From NCBI GenBank assembly GCA_035544515.1, contig DATKEG010000077.1, positions 1 to 25,060 of the forward strand: a stretch of DNA of 25,060 bases, read 5' to 3'. The position numbers and the translations under genes were made by a program. The notes below the pieces were generated by a model. It saw only the letters and a program-made list of their open reading frames with translations, had not been told where the DNA came from and did not search any database. Source of the DNA: DATKEG01 sp035544515 (GTDB lineage Bacteria; Acidobacteriota; Vicinamibacteria; Fen-336). Shown one piece after another: positions 1 through 7,923 of the stretch (position 1 is the stretch's first letter; every line of letters starts with the position of its first letter).

Positions 1-318
1 GGCGCGCCCCTCACGCCGTCCGCCCTCGAGGCGCGCGCCGGCGCCTGGCGGCCCTGGCGCGGCTATGCGGCGCTGCACCTGTGGCGCGCGGCGCCCGGCG
101 CTATCGCGCGAGCCCGTCCGTCTGGCTCCGCTGGCCGGCGGCCGCCGGCTGCGGGCGAGCATCCTTCGCGGGCGGCGGCGCGCCCGCGCCCTCCACGACC
201 TCGGCGACGATGTAGCGCGGACGGCGGCGCGTCTCCTCCAGGTTCCGCCACAGGTATTCGCCCAACACGCCGATCATCAGCAGCTGCACGCCCGAGAGCA
301 ACAGCACCGCGACCATGA
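1..318 (+). CDS. C-terminal end of an AlkA-like DNA-3-methyladenine glycosylase (5' partial)
   Basis: Frame 1 is open from the window edge to a TGA at 316-318. Its first 30 residues contain AWRPWRGYAALHLWR, which closely matches the extreme C-terminus of AlkA-type DNA glycosylases (E. coli AlkA has WKPWRSYALLHIW near its end). AlkA proteins excise alkylated bases in base-excision repair through an HhH-GPD fold; the catalytic part would lie to the left of the window. The recognisable homology stops near position 95. After that the frame continues for about 73 low-complexity Ala/Arg/Pro codons antisense to the end of the neighbouring glycosyltransferase gene, because no in-frame stop occurs earlier. 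Either the protein has a long tail or the stop was lost by a frameshift. The family call rests on this short block only. Confidence 0.5.
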   Translation, partial: GAPLTPSALEARAGAWRPWRGYAALHLWRAAPGAIARARPSGSAGRRPPAAGEHPSRAAARPRPPRPRRRCSADGGASPPGSATGIRPTRRSSAAARPRATAPRP

Positions 319-1117
319 TCGACGCCCAGCCCTCGACCGGGAAGCCGTGGACGACGCGCAGCGCGACCACCAGCCCCGCGTAGAGCACGCCGAACACCGC
401 CACCACCACGCCCAGGACGGACGCCGCGCGCAGGGGGAAATACGAGAAGGCGGTGAAGGAGTCGATGAAGTGCTTCACCCGCCGGCCCAGGCCCCAGGTG
501 GACGGCCCGTAGCGCGCGGGGCGCGCCACGCGGTCGTATTCGACCACCCCGGGGTCGAAGCCCATCCAGAGGATGAGGCCCATCAGGTAGGCGTTGTTCT
601 CCTGGATCCCGGCGATCAGGTCGCGCACGGAGCGGTCGAGCAGGAAGAAGTCGAAGCCCTGACGGGGCATGTTCGGCAGGGCGAAGCGGCGGAAGAGGCG
701 ATAGAACGCGCCGGCCAGGAGCCGGGTGGCCAGCGGGTCGGCGCGGCTGCGGCGCGCGGCCAGCACGACCTTGCGGCCCTGCCGCCACAGCTCGAGCATC
801 TGCGGGATCAGCTCGGGCGGGTCCTGGAGGTCGGCGGCGAGAGCGGCCATGCACTCGCCGCCCGCCGCCCCGAGCCCGGCCAGCATGGCGGGTCCCGAGC
901 CGAAGTTGCGCGACAGCTTGACCACCCGCACGCGCGGGTCTTCCGCCGCCAGCCCGCGCAGCACCTCGAACGAGCGGTCGCGCGAGCCGTCGTCCACGAA
1001 CACGAACTCGAAGCGGTCGCCGGGCAGGCTCTCGGCCACGGCGCGCAGGCGCGCGAACAGGTCGGCCAGGCTGCCCGCGTTCTGGTAGACGGGGACGACG
1101 ACCGAGACCAGGCTCAC
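101..1117 (-). CDS. Family 2 glycosyltransferase (GtrB/DPM1-like, with two C-terminal TM helices)
   Basis: A 338-residue protein. It has an N-terminal GT-A domain (about 1-225): SVVVPVYQN at the start, the nucleotide-sugar motif VDDGSRDRS at 41-49 and ADLQDPPE at 95-102, all typical of polyprenyl-phosphate glycosyltransferases. Two hydrophobic segments follow (about 230-256 and 265-288), as in GtrB/ArnC-like enzymes that move a sugar from a nucleotide donor to undecaprenyl phosphate at the inner face of the membrane. The last 35 residues are a Pro/Ala-rich tail. The start is GTG; it overlaps the stop of the upstream WxcM-like gene as GTGA (1114-1117), so the two are probably translationally coupled. 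The sugar is unknown, but the neighbour suggests an acylated amino-deoxy sugar. The 3' end overlaps the convergent AlkA-like frame. Confidence 0.92.
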   Translation of the reverse strand: MSLVSVVVPVYQNAGSLADLFARLRAVAESLPGDRFEFVFVDDGSRDRSFEVLRGLAAEDPRVRVVKLSRNFGSGPAMLAGLGAAGGECMAALAADLQDPPELIPQMLELWRQGRKVVLAARRSRADPLATRLLAGAFYRLFRRFALPNMPRQGFDFFLLDRSVRDLIAGIQENNAYLMGLILWMGFDPGVVEYDRVARPARYGPSTWGLGRRVKHFIDSFTAFSYFPLRAASVLGVVVAVFGVLYAGLVVALRVVHGFPVEGWASIMVAVLLLSGVQLLMIGVLGEYLWRNLEETRRRPRYIVAEVVEGAGAPPPAKDARPQPAAAGQRSQTDGLAR

Positions 1118-2082
1118 GCGCGAACGATCCGGAGGAACTCCTCGTAGCTGCGGATGTAGTCGTCGGGGTCGTAGGCGTCGGAGGCCAGGACGAGCAGCAC
1201 GGCGTCGGCCGTGTAGTGGAACTGCGCGGCCCAGACCAGCGGCGGCACGTAGAGTCCGAGGTCGGGCCGGTCGAGCACCACCTCGTCGCGCTCCTTCCCG
1301 TCGTCCACCATCACCCGCACCGATCCCCGGAGACAGACCAGGAACTGCTGCAGCTTCCGATGAGCGTGCTCTCCGCGGATCTCCTGGCCGGGCACGTCGA
1401 AGATCACGAAGTAGCGCCGCGGCGCGAAAGGCAGGTGCGCCTCGTGCTGACCGAAGGTCAGGTTCCCCCTGAGGTCGTGCACGAAGGGCATGGGCCGCAG
1501 CTCCACCCCCGGGACCGACGGCACGCGGGGCGCCTGTGGCCGGGGGGCGCCCCGCTCGCCTTCGCCCTCCGCCTTGATCGGCCCCTTGCCCCGCGTGGAC
1601 ACGTAACCGGTGATGCGCGCCGGGTTGCCCGTGACGATGGCGTTGGGCGGCACGTCCTGGGTGACCACGGCGCCCGCCCCGACCATCGCGTTCACGCCGA
1701 TCGTGCGCCCGGCGAGCACGGTGGCGTTGGCGCCGACGGTGGCGCCCCGGCGCACGAGCGTGCGCGCGAACTCCTGGGGATGGACGCGCGAGCGCGGGAA
1801 GAGGTCGTTCGTGAACGTGGCGTTGGGACCCACGAAGACGTCGTCCTCCAGCGTGATCCCGTTCCAGAGCTGCACGCCGGACTTGACCGTGACGCGGTCG
1901 CCGACCTTCACCCCACCCTCGATGAACACGTGGTCGCAGATGTTGCAGTCGGCGCCCACGGCCGCGCCGGAGAGGAGGTGCGTGAAGGCCCAGATCCGCG
2001 TGCCGGCGCCGACCTGCGCGCCGCCGTCCACGAGCGCGGTGGGGTGGACGTGGATGGCGGGCTCGGTGGCGGGCACGCTCAT
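1114..2082 (-). CDS. Bifunctional sugar N-acetyltransferase / dTDP-4-dehydro-6-deoxyhexose 3,4-ketoisomerase (WxcM-like fusion)
   Basis: A 322-residue two-domain protein. Residues about 10-162 are a left-handed beta-helix acetyltransferase with hexapeptide repeats (for example VDGGAQVGAGTRIWAF and TVGANATVLAG) and a TNDLFPRS element, as in WlbB/WbpD-type enzymes. After a charged Pro-rich linker (about 163-190), residues about 191-322 form a cupin of the FdtA/QdtA/WxcM type. GEHAHRKLQQFLVC at 238-251 holds the two histidines (H239, H241) that act in 3,4-ketoisomerases, and the typical DYIRSYEEFL comes near the end. Such fusions (for example FdtD) build 3-acetamido-3,6-dideoxyhexoses for surface glycans. 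The sugar aminotransferase that normally acts between the two steps is not in this window. Start ATG at 2082 without a clear Shine-Dalgarno. Confidence 0.9.
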   Translation of the reverse strand: MSVPATEPAIHVHPTALVDGGAQVGAGTRIWAFTHLLSGAAVGADCNICDHVFIEGGVKVGDRVTVKSGVQLWNGITLEDDVFVGPNATFTNDLFPRSRVHPQEFARTLVRRGATVGANATVLAGRTIGVNAMVGAGAVVTQDVPPNAIVTGNPARITGYVSTRGKGPIKAEGEGERGAPRPQAPRVPSVPGVELRPMPFVHDLRGNLTFGQHEAHLPFAPRRYFVIFDVPGQEIRGEHAHRKLQQFLVCLRGSVRVMVDDGKERDEVVLDRPDLGLYVPPLVWAAQFHYTADAVLLVLASDAYDPDDYIRSYEEFLRIVRA

Positions 2083-2124
2083 TCGAGTGGAGTCGGGACG
2101 GATTCTAGCATGCCGCCGCCGGCC

Positions 2125-3330
2125 TCACGGACAGGCGGGCGTCCAGCCCTCATGGCGGAGCCAGCGCGCCAGCTCCGCCGCGGCCACGCGATGGCCCCGC
2201 TCGTTCCAGTGGCCGTCCCGCCCGTAGTAGGTGCTCCGGAACAGCCCGTCCGCGCGGCGCAGCGCGTCCGTGAGGTCCAGGGCCCGGAATCCCCCGCTCT
2301 GCGCGCTGCGAGCGAGCCTGTTCCAGACGAGGCGGCGGTCCCAGCGGTCCTCGCGGAACTCGTAGCGCAGGCGGCTCAGCTCCCAGTCGCGGTCGGAGAC
2401 CTCCATCCGCGCGGGCACGTAGGCCACCAGCAGGCGCGATCCCGCGCTCTCCACCTGCCGGGCCAGCGCCTCGATGATCCGGTCGGTGACGCGCCACGCG
2501 TACTGCATCTCCCAGGACCGTCGTTTCGCGAAGGCGCCCAGCTCGTCCGACGGCGTGTCGCCCCCGAGCGGCTCCCACAGGCCGGCTCGCGCGAGGAGGT
2601 TGAACGCCCGAGGCGCGCCCAGCATCAGCCGCTCCCTGGCCCAGGCCCACGCGCGCGACCCGGCCACCGGGCGCGGCGGACCCGGGGGCGGCGCCGGCGG
2701 AGGCGGCGGAACCGGGAAGTTGGCCAGGCGCACCTTGCCCCCCGCCACGTCGAGGCGCGGCTTGGGCTGGCGGTAGTACCGCTCGTGGACGTTGTGGAGC
2801 AGGTCGTTGTAGTGGAAGAAGAGCACGACCACGTCGGGGGCGTAGCGCGCGCCCTCGCGTAGGTAGAAGAGGTACTCCTGGTCCGTGCTGTATCCGCTGG
2901 TGCCCGCGTTGATCACCTCGACGGGACAGCCGGCTCCGGCGATGGTGCGCTCGAGCAGCGCGGTCACGGACGCTTCGAAGGGCACGCTGTAGGCCTCGAT
3001 GAAGGAGTCGCCCAGCGCGAGCACCCGGAACGTCCCCGGTACGCGGCCAAACGCGCGCTCGCGGTCCCGCAGGCCATGGCGGTTGATGGCCACCTCGACC
3101 GTGTATTCCGGCCGCACGTAGGTGACGCGCGCGCCGGGCCGCTTCGACCATCCGAGGTAGGGGTCCGGCTGCATGTACGTCTGCCGCTCGTCTCCGCGCC
3201 GAACGCGCTGGCGGCTCTCCGCCACGCGCAGCGCGACCTCGAAGCCGCCGAGCGCCAGGGCCAGGGAACCGGCCAGGAGGATCAGCTTCCCGAGCCAACC
3301 CGACAGCGCGCGGCGCATCTCGATCCGCAA
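2125..3330 (-). CDS. Membrane-anchored SGNH/GDSL hydrolase-like protein
   Basis: A 401-residue protein with an N-terminal hydrophobic segment (about 14-30), which probably anchors a periplasmic or extracellular SGNH domain. Block I is LALGDSFIEA with Ser109; block II is near NAGTSGYST (141-149); block III is FHYNDLLHN with Asn175; block V is RDGHWNERGH with Asp372 and His374. The catalytic set is thus complete. A proline run (about 208-219) sits in the middle as a flexible linker or loop. In polysaccharide loci such proteins act as O-acetyl esterases or acyltransferases (AlgX/AlgJ-like), and the location between a polytopic membrane protein and a glycan-sugar gene fits that. Start chosen at TTG 3330, because an AGGA lies 7 nt upstream; ATG at 3318 (residue 5) is the alternative. 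Confidence 0.85.
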   Translation of the reverse strand: MRIEMRRALSGWLGKLILLAGSLALALGGFEVALRVAESRQRVRRGDERQTYMQPDPYLGWSKRPGARVTYVRPEYTVEVAINRHGLRDRERAFGRVPGTFRVLALGDSFIEAYSVPFEASVTALLERTIAGAGCPVEVINAGTSGYSTDQEYLFYLREGARYAPDVVVLFFHYNDLLHNVHERYYRQPKPRLDVAGGKVRLANFPVPPPPPAPPPGPPRPVAGSRAWAWARERLMLGAPRAFNLLARAGLWEPLGGDTPSDELGAFAKRRSWEMQYAWRVTDRIIEALARQVESAGSRLLVAYVPARMEVSDRDWELSRLRYEFREDRWDRRLVWNRLARSAQSGGFRALDLTDALRRADGLFRSTYYGRDGHWNERGHRVAAAELARWLRHEGWTPACP

Positions 3331-3339
3331 GGGGCCATC

Positions 3340-4593
3340 CTACCCTCCCGAGCGGTCCGGCCTCGCCTCGCGCGACCCGTCTCCATCGGCCGGCGAGGGC
3401 GCCGCCCGTAGATACCACGGGCCCTCGTGCGCAAAGCGGACCGCGTGGGCGGCTCCGCTCGCCACGTGCAGAAGCAAGGTGCCCGCGCAGACGGCCACGG
3501 CCGCGCGCCGCGCCCCGCGCGTCGCGAGCACGAGGAGCAGCCGGGCCGACGCGGCGAACAGGACGAGCAGGCTCACCTGTCCGCTCCAGAGGAAGTTCCC
3601 GTGGACGGCGCGCGGGCCGGTCTCCGCGAACCCGTACGCGTAGCAGAGGCCGGCCAGGAAGCCGAGCCAGGCCAGGCGCAGGGCGGGACTGCGCGCCGCG
3701 TCGCGCGCGAAGCACACCGCCACGGCCAGCGGGAAGACGGCGGAGAGAGCGAGCTTGGCCGCCACGACGCCCGGATCTTTGCCCATGTGGAAGAACACGA
3801 CCCGGAGCGGCGCGAACGCGATCCCGCCCGGCTCCATCTCCTCGGTGGTGAGGACGAAGACGGCCTGCACGGCGGTCAAGAGCGCGCCGGGGGCGACCAC
3901 ACCCAGAGCCAGCGCCCGCCAGCGTCTGTGGCGCCGATCGCCGGCGAAGAGCCAGGCCAGGGCCAGCGCGGGCAGGAGGCAGATCAGGTAGCTCGGCTTG
4001 GCCAGGCCACAGGCGAGGGTGAGGGTGGCAAGCGCGGCCGTCCGGGCCCGCGTCGGCGCGAGCGACTCCGCCAGCACGGCGGCGCAGGCCAGGTAGAGCG
4101 CGAGCGCCAGCGGCCGCAAGAGAGCGACCGTGGGGTTGTGCAGCACGTTCGGGAAGAGGTAGCCGAAGTACGACTCCCCCGGTGACGACGCCAGGACGTT
4201 CAGCGGGGCCACCACGGTGAGCCCCAGCGCCGCCAGCGCGGCCGCGCCGACCCGCGCGCCCGTGGCCGCCCGAAGGGCGAGGAAGGCGACGGCGGCCAGG
4301 GCCGCCTGCGCGAGAATGGCCGTCACCATCCCGGCCCAGGGCACGGTGAGTCCGGGGAGGAGTGAGAGGCCGGCGGCGAGCAGGTGGTAGAGCGGATGCG
4401 GCACGGCGAACGGGCCGCCGGCGAGGAGGCGGGCCGTGAGCGCGCTGTGGATGCGGAAATCGTCGAAGGGCTCCGCGGTCGCGAAACCCACGGTCATCAC
4501 CCAGGCGAAAAACGTGGCGGCGACGGCGGCGACCAGCGTCGCGCCGAGCACGCGCGTCGGGCGCCGGCCGGTCGCGTGCATGGGGAGGGTCAC
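3340..4593 (-). CDS. Polytopic membrane protein, possible GT-C-like surface-glycan protein
   Basis: A 417-residue protein with roughly ten hydrophobic segments from residue 15 to about 375 and a short charged C-terminal tail (PADGDGSREARPDRSGG). I do not recognise a named family with confidence. Visible conserved-looking elements are acidic/His residues in the first large loop (EPFDDFRIHSAL, about 41-52), PHPLYHLL just after it (65-72), an HNPTVALLRPLAL stretch, and a KPSYL motif in a mid-protein helix. An acidic residue in the first outer loop is the pattern of GT-C-type, lipid-sugar-dependent glycosyltransferases, so this is a plausible but unproven role. It is the first gene of the minus-strand glycan block and ends 9 nt before the SGNH gene start. 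Start is GTG 4593 or ATG 4581; neither has a good Shine-Dalgarno. Confidence 0.72.
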   Translation of the reverse strand: MTLPMHATGRRPTRVLGATLVAAVAATFFAWVMTVGFATAEPFDDFRIHSALTARLLAGGPFAVPHPLYHLLAAGLSLLPGLTVPWAGMVTAILAQAALAAVAFLALRAATGARVGAAALAALGLTVVAPLNVLASSPGESYFGYLFPNVLHNPTVALLRPLALALYLACAAVLAESLAPTRARTAALATLTLACGLAKPSYLICLLPALALAWLFAGDRRHRRWRALALGVVAPGALLTAVQAVFVLTTEEMEPGGIAFAPLRVVFFHMGKDPGVVAAKLALSAVFPLAVAVCFARDAARSPALRLAWLGFLAGLCYAYGFAETGPRAVHGNFLWSGQVSLLVLFAASARLLLVLATRGARRAAVAVCAGTLLLHVASGAAHAVRFAHEGPWYLRAAPSPADGDGSREARPDRSGG

Positions 4594-4632
4594 GAGCGTA
4601 GCACGCCGCTGCGGTTGACTCGCCCGCCGGTC

Positions 4633-4653
4633 CCATCGATCCTTCCCCGATGG
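4633..4653 (+). promoter_or_regulatory. Inverted repeat over the start codon of the CRTAC1 gene
   Basis: CCATCG (4633-4638) pairs with CGATGG (4648-4653) around a 9-nt loop, so the ATG at 4650-4652 lies in the 3' arm. No Shine-Dalgarno precedes this start. The whole gap between the divergent starts is only 56 nt, so this small hairpin would sit in a very short leader. It could hold back initiation or be chance in GC-rich DNA. Confidence 0.25.
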
Positions 4654-6350
4654 CGGGGAGGCTCTGCACGCTGGTGGGGGCGGCCATGCTCGTGGCGAGC
4701 GCCCAGGCCGGCGCGCCGCCCGCGTATTTCACGGATCGCACGCGCGAGGCGGACCTCGACTTCGTCCACGTGAACGGTATGGCGGGCCGCCTCTACATCC
4801 TGGAGATCATCGGAGCCGGCGGCGCGCTGTTCGACTACGACAACGACGGCGACCTGGACCTCTACGCCGTGCAGGGCGGGCCGCTGGGCCCGGCGGGCGC
4901 CACCGGGCCGGGCGACCGCCTCTACCGCAACGACCTGCAAGTGCATCCCGGCGGGGAGAGGACGGCGCGCTTCGTGGACGTGACCGCGGCCAGCGGCCTC
5001 GCGCCGGGCGCGTACGGCATGGGCGCCGCCGCCGGCGACTTCGACGGCGACGGCTGGACGGACCTGTACGTGACGCGTTATGGGTCGAACGCCCTCCTGC
5101 GCAACAACGGCGACGGCACGTTCACGGACGTCACGCGCTCCGCGGGCGCCGACGACGGGCGCTGGAGCACTGCGGCCACGTTCTTCGACTACGACCGCGA
5201 CGGCTGGCTGGACCTGTTCGTGGGCAACTACCTCGACTTCACCTACGCGAACCACACGGTGTGCCGCGCGCGGACGAGCGCGCCGGACTACTGCGGCCCC
5301 CAGCAGTACCGGGGCGTGCCGGGCCGCCTCCTGCGCAACCGCGGCGACGGCACCTTCGAGGACGTCACCGCAAAGGTGGGGATGGCCACCCTGCCCGTGA
5401 AGGCGTTGGGCGTGGTCGCCTTCGATGCGGACCAGGACGGCTGGACCGACCTGTACGTGGCCAGCGACGGCGAGCCGAACGTCCTGTGGATGAACCGGGG
5501 CGGGCGGACGTTCGTGGACGAATCGCTGCTGGCCGGCGTGGCCGTGAACCGGCAGGGCCAGGCCGAGGGCAGCATGGGCGTCGACGCGGCCGACTTCGAC
5601 GGCGACGGCGACGACGACCTGTTCATGACCAACATCACGAACGAGAAGAACACGCTGTTCGTGAGCGCGCTCGCCCAGACGCGCGAGGCTTCGTTCGAGG
5701 ACCGCAGCCTGGAATCCGGCCTGGGCGTGCCGTCGCTGCCCTTCACCGGCTTCGGCGCGCTGTGGGTGGACGTGGACAACGACGGATGGGTCGACCTGCC
5801 CGTGGTCAACGGCGCGGTCTACACCATCGAGGAGCAGGCGCGCGCAGGACTTCCCCACCCCCTTCGCCAGAGAAACCAGCTCTTCCGCAATCTCGGCCAG
5901 GGCGCGTTCGGGGATGTGAGCGCGCACGCGGGCGCCGCGTTCCAGGACGAGGCGGTCAGCCGAGGGCTCGCGGCCGGCGACGTGGACAACGACGGCGACC
6001 CGGACCTCGTCGTCTTCGAGAACAACGGTCCGGCCCGGCTCCTGCGCAACGACACGCCCGGCCAGCGCTGGATCGGCCTGCGCACCACCCGCGGCACGCC
6101 GGCGCGCGACGCGCTCGGGGCGCGCATCGCGGTCACCCTCGAGGACGGGCGCGTGCGGTGGCGCCGGGCGCACGCCGACGGCAGCTACCTCGTGGCCAAT
6201 GATCCTCGCGTGCTGGTCGGCCTGGGCGCCGCCGGTCGCGTGCGGAGCGTGCGCGTCCACTGGCCGGAGGGCGGCGTGGAGGAATGGCCGGCGCTCGAGG
6301 CCGGCCGGTACCACACGCTGCATCGGGGCGCGGGCCGGCCGGCCCCCTGA
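4650..6350 (+). CDS. Exported CRTAC1-family protein: FG-GAP/VCBS repeats with C-terminal ASPIC/UnbV domain
   Basis: A 566-residue protein. A short signal peptide (residues 1-20, ending SAQA) is followed by a beta-propeller with seven calcium-type loops: DYDNDGDLDL, DFDGDGWTDL, DYDRDGWLDL, DADQDGWTDL, DFDGDGDDDL, DVDNDGWVDL and DVDNDGDPDL. Most are followed by an LYRN/LLRNNGDGTF-like strand. Cysteines 205 and 215 flank a loop containing the YCGP motif common in this family. Residues about 488-555 (ALGARIAVTLEDG, YLVANDPRVLVGLG, VRVHWPEGGVEEW) form the ASPIC/UnbV domain. These proteins are secreted or surface-exposed; their molecular role is largely unknown. It is directly followed, 5 nt downstream, by an exported TPR protein, a pairing often seen in Acidobacteriota and Planctomycetota. 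Confidence 0.93.
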   Translation: MAGRLCTLVGAAMLVASAQAGAPPAYFTDRTREADLDFVHVNGMAGRLYILEIIGAGGALFDYDNDGDLDLYAVQGGPLGPAGATGPGDRLYRNDLQVHPGGERTARFVDVTAASGLAPGAYGMGAAAGDFDGDGWTDLYVTRYGSNALLRNNGDGTFTDVTRSAGADDGRWSTAATFFDYDRDGWLDLFVGNYLDFTYANHTVCRARTSAPDYCGPQQYRGVPGRLLRNRGDGTFEDVTAKVGMATLPVKALGVVAFDADQDGWTDLYVASDGEPNVLWMNRGGRTFVDESLLAGVAVNRQGQAEGSMGVDAADFDGDGDDDLFMTNITNEKNTLFVSALAQTREASFEDRSLESGLGVPSLPFTGFGALWVDVDNDGWVDLPVVNGAVYTIEEQARAGLPHPLRQRNQLFRNLGQGAFGDVSAHAGAAFQDEAVSRGLAAGDVDNDGDPDLVVFENNGPARLLRNDTPGQRWIGLRTTRGTPARDALGARIAVTLEDGRVRWRRAHADGSYLVANDPRVLVGLGAAGRVRSVRVHWPEGGVEEWPALEAGRYHTLHRGAGRPAP

Positions 6351-6355
6351 CGCGC

Positions 6356-7894
6356 ATGTTCGCGGCCACCCTGCTGCTGGCCATCGCCGCCGGGACCGAA
6401 CCGCGCCTGGACCACCTCGATCCGCTCGTCCGCGAGCAGATCCAGGAGCGGCAGGCCTGGCATCGGACGGTCACGGCCGCGGCCGCGCCGGGCGACGAAG
6501 CCGTGGATCTCGCCTTCGGCGAGCTGGGCAACCTTTATCACGCCTACGGCCTGCACGAGGCCGCGGAAGCCGCCTACGTCGAAGCGCGCCGACGCGACCC
6601 GCGAGACTTCCGGTGGATCTACTACCTGGGCCTCGTCCACCGCGCCCGGAACGAGCCGGACAAGAGCGTGGCCCGTCTGGATGAGGCGCTCGGGCTGAAG
6701 CCCGACGACGTCCCGGCTCTCGTCCGTCTGGCCGAGGTCCATGCCGACGCCAACCGTCCGGAGGCCGCGGCGCCCCTGTTCGACAGGGCGGTCCGGCTCG
6801 ATCCCGCGAACGCGGTGGCGCTCGCCGGCCTCGGCCAGATCGCGCTCTCGCGGCACGAATGGGCGCGCGCGGCGCACCTGTTCGCGCGGGCGCTCGCGGC
6901 GCAGCCGGCGGCCACGGCGCTGCACTACCCGCTCGCGCTGGCCCATCGCGGCGCCGGTGACCGGGCGCTGGCGCAGGCGGAGATCGCCAAATGGGGAACG
7001 CAGGGACCCACGCTGGACGACCCGTTGTCGCGCCGGCTGCACGGTCTCTCCGCGGGGCAGGCCACGCACCTGCAGCGGGGCGCCGCGGCGGCGGCGGGCG
7101 GCGACATGGTCCGGGCCGTCGAGGAGTTCCGTCACGCCGTCGCCGAAGACCCTCTGTACTCGGCTCCGCGTGTCAACCTCGGCCTCGCGCTCCTCCGCGC
7201 CGGAGATGCGCCCGCGGCGGAGGAGGCTCTGCGGGCGGCCCTGGCGCTCGCGCCCGAGAGCCCCGCGGCGCACGTGGCCCTGGGCTATCTGGAGTCCGGC
7301 CAAGGCGCGCACGGAAAGGCGGTGGAGCACTACCGCGCGGCCCTGGCCCGAGAGCCCGGGCGCGAGGAGGCGCGGTTCAACCTCGCCCAGTCGCTGCTGG
7401 ACCTGAAGCGGCATGGCGAGGCGGCCTCCGAGTTCGCGAGGCTGGTCGCCAGCCGCCCGGAGTCGCCGGTCCTGCGACTGGCCGAGGTCTCGGCACTGGT
7501 GCTGGCGGGCCGCGATGCCGACGCCCGCCACCGCCTGGAAGAGGGGCTCGAGGCGCTGCCGCGCGACGGGGACCTGGCGCATGCGCTGGCCAGGCTGCTC
7601 GCGGCTTCCGACGACCCGGCGGTCCGTGACGGACCACGCGCGCTGGAGATCGCGCAAGCCATCGTGGCCACCAGCGAAGCCATCGAGCACGCCGAGACGC
7701 TGGCCATGGCCCTGGCCGAGGTGGGACGTTTCGAGGAGGCGGCGCGGACGCAGCGTGAGGTGGTCGCGCGGGCGAAAGCCAGGGGCGCGGCGGGCGAGGT
7801 GGAGCGGAGCATGGAGGCCGTGTGGCGGTATGAGAAGGGCCAGCCGAGTCGGGGGCCGTGGAGGGAGAGTGGGGTGTTCGTGAGGCGGGAGTGA
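6356..7894 (+). CDS. Exported tetratricopeptide repeat protein, partner of the CRTAC1 gene
   Basis: The start chosen is ATG 6356, which begins with a signal-peptide-like MFAATLLLAIAAGTEP, 5 nt after the CRTAC1 stop; the frame is open further upstream inside that gene. The 512-residue product is almost entirely helical TPR repeats, about seven to ten of them. Examples are LGNLYHAYGLHEAAEAAYVE, LGLALLRAGDAPAAEEALRA and LGYLESGQGAHGKAVEHYR, with the W/L-G-Y-A-P spacing of TPRs. TPR arrays bind other proteins. The tight coupling suggests it works with the CRTAC1 protein in the periplasm or at the surface, but nothing in the sequence gives a reaction. A strong terminator follows at 7981-8011. Confidence 0.88.
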   Translation: MFAATLLLAIAAGTEPRLDHLDPLVREQIQERQAWHRTVTAAAAPGDEAVDLAFGELGNLYHAYGLHEAAEAAYVEARRRDPRDFRWIYYLGLVHRARNEPDKSVARLDEALGLKPDDVPALVRLAEVHADANRPEAAAPLFDRAVRLDPANAVALAGLGQIALSRHEWARAAHLFARALAAQPAATALHYPLALAHRGAGDRALAQAEIAKWGTQGPTLDDPLSRRLHGLSAGQATHLQRGAAAAAGGDMVRAVEEFRHAVAEDPLYSAPRVNLGLALLRAGDAPAAEEALRAALALAPESPAAHVALGYLESGQGAHGKAVEHYRAALAREPGREEARFNLAQSLLDLKRHGEAASEFARLVASRPESPVLRLAEVSALVLAGRDADARHRLEEGLEALPRDGDLAHALARLLAASDDPAVRDGPRALEIAQAIVATSEAIEHAETLAMALAEVGRFEEAARTQREVVARAKARGAAGEVERSMEAVWRYEKGQPSRGPWRESGVFVRRE

Positions 7895-7923
7895 GGCACC
7901 GGGGGCGGGAAAAGGAGAAGAAA

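Noticed and set aside
65..1147. Plus-strand frame of 360 codons opposite the GT2 gene
   Set aside because: Antisense shadow; composition is Ala/Arg/His-rich and no family is recognisable, while the minus strand encodes a clear glycosyltransferase.
2674..2710. Proline run in the SGNH protein as a frameshift signal
   Set aside because: The frame is continuous and all catalytic blocks lie in the same frame on both sides, so it is a linker or loop.
2150..4741. Minus-strand frame of 863 codons across the SGNH and membrane-protein genes
   Set aside because: It is a shifted frame over two genes that have clear domains in their own frames; the product is Arg/Pro/Gly-rich and lacks hydrophobic helices or motifs.
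4650..6350. Integrin-like eukaryotic transfer because of the FG-GAP repeats
   Set aside because: The C-terminal ASPIC/UnbV domain and the TPR neighbour are typical of bacterial CRTAC1 proteins; base use matches the surroundings.
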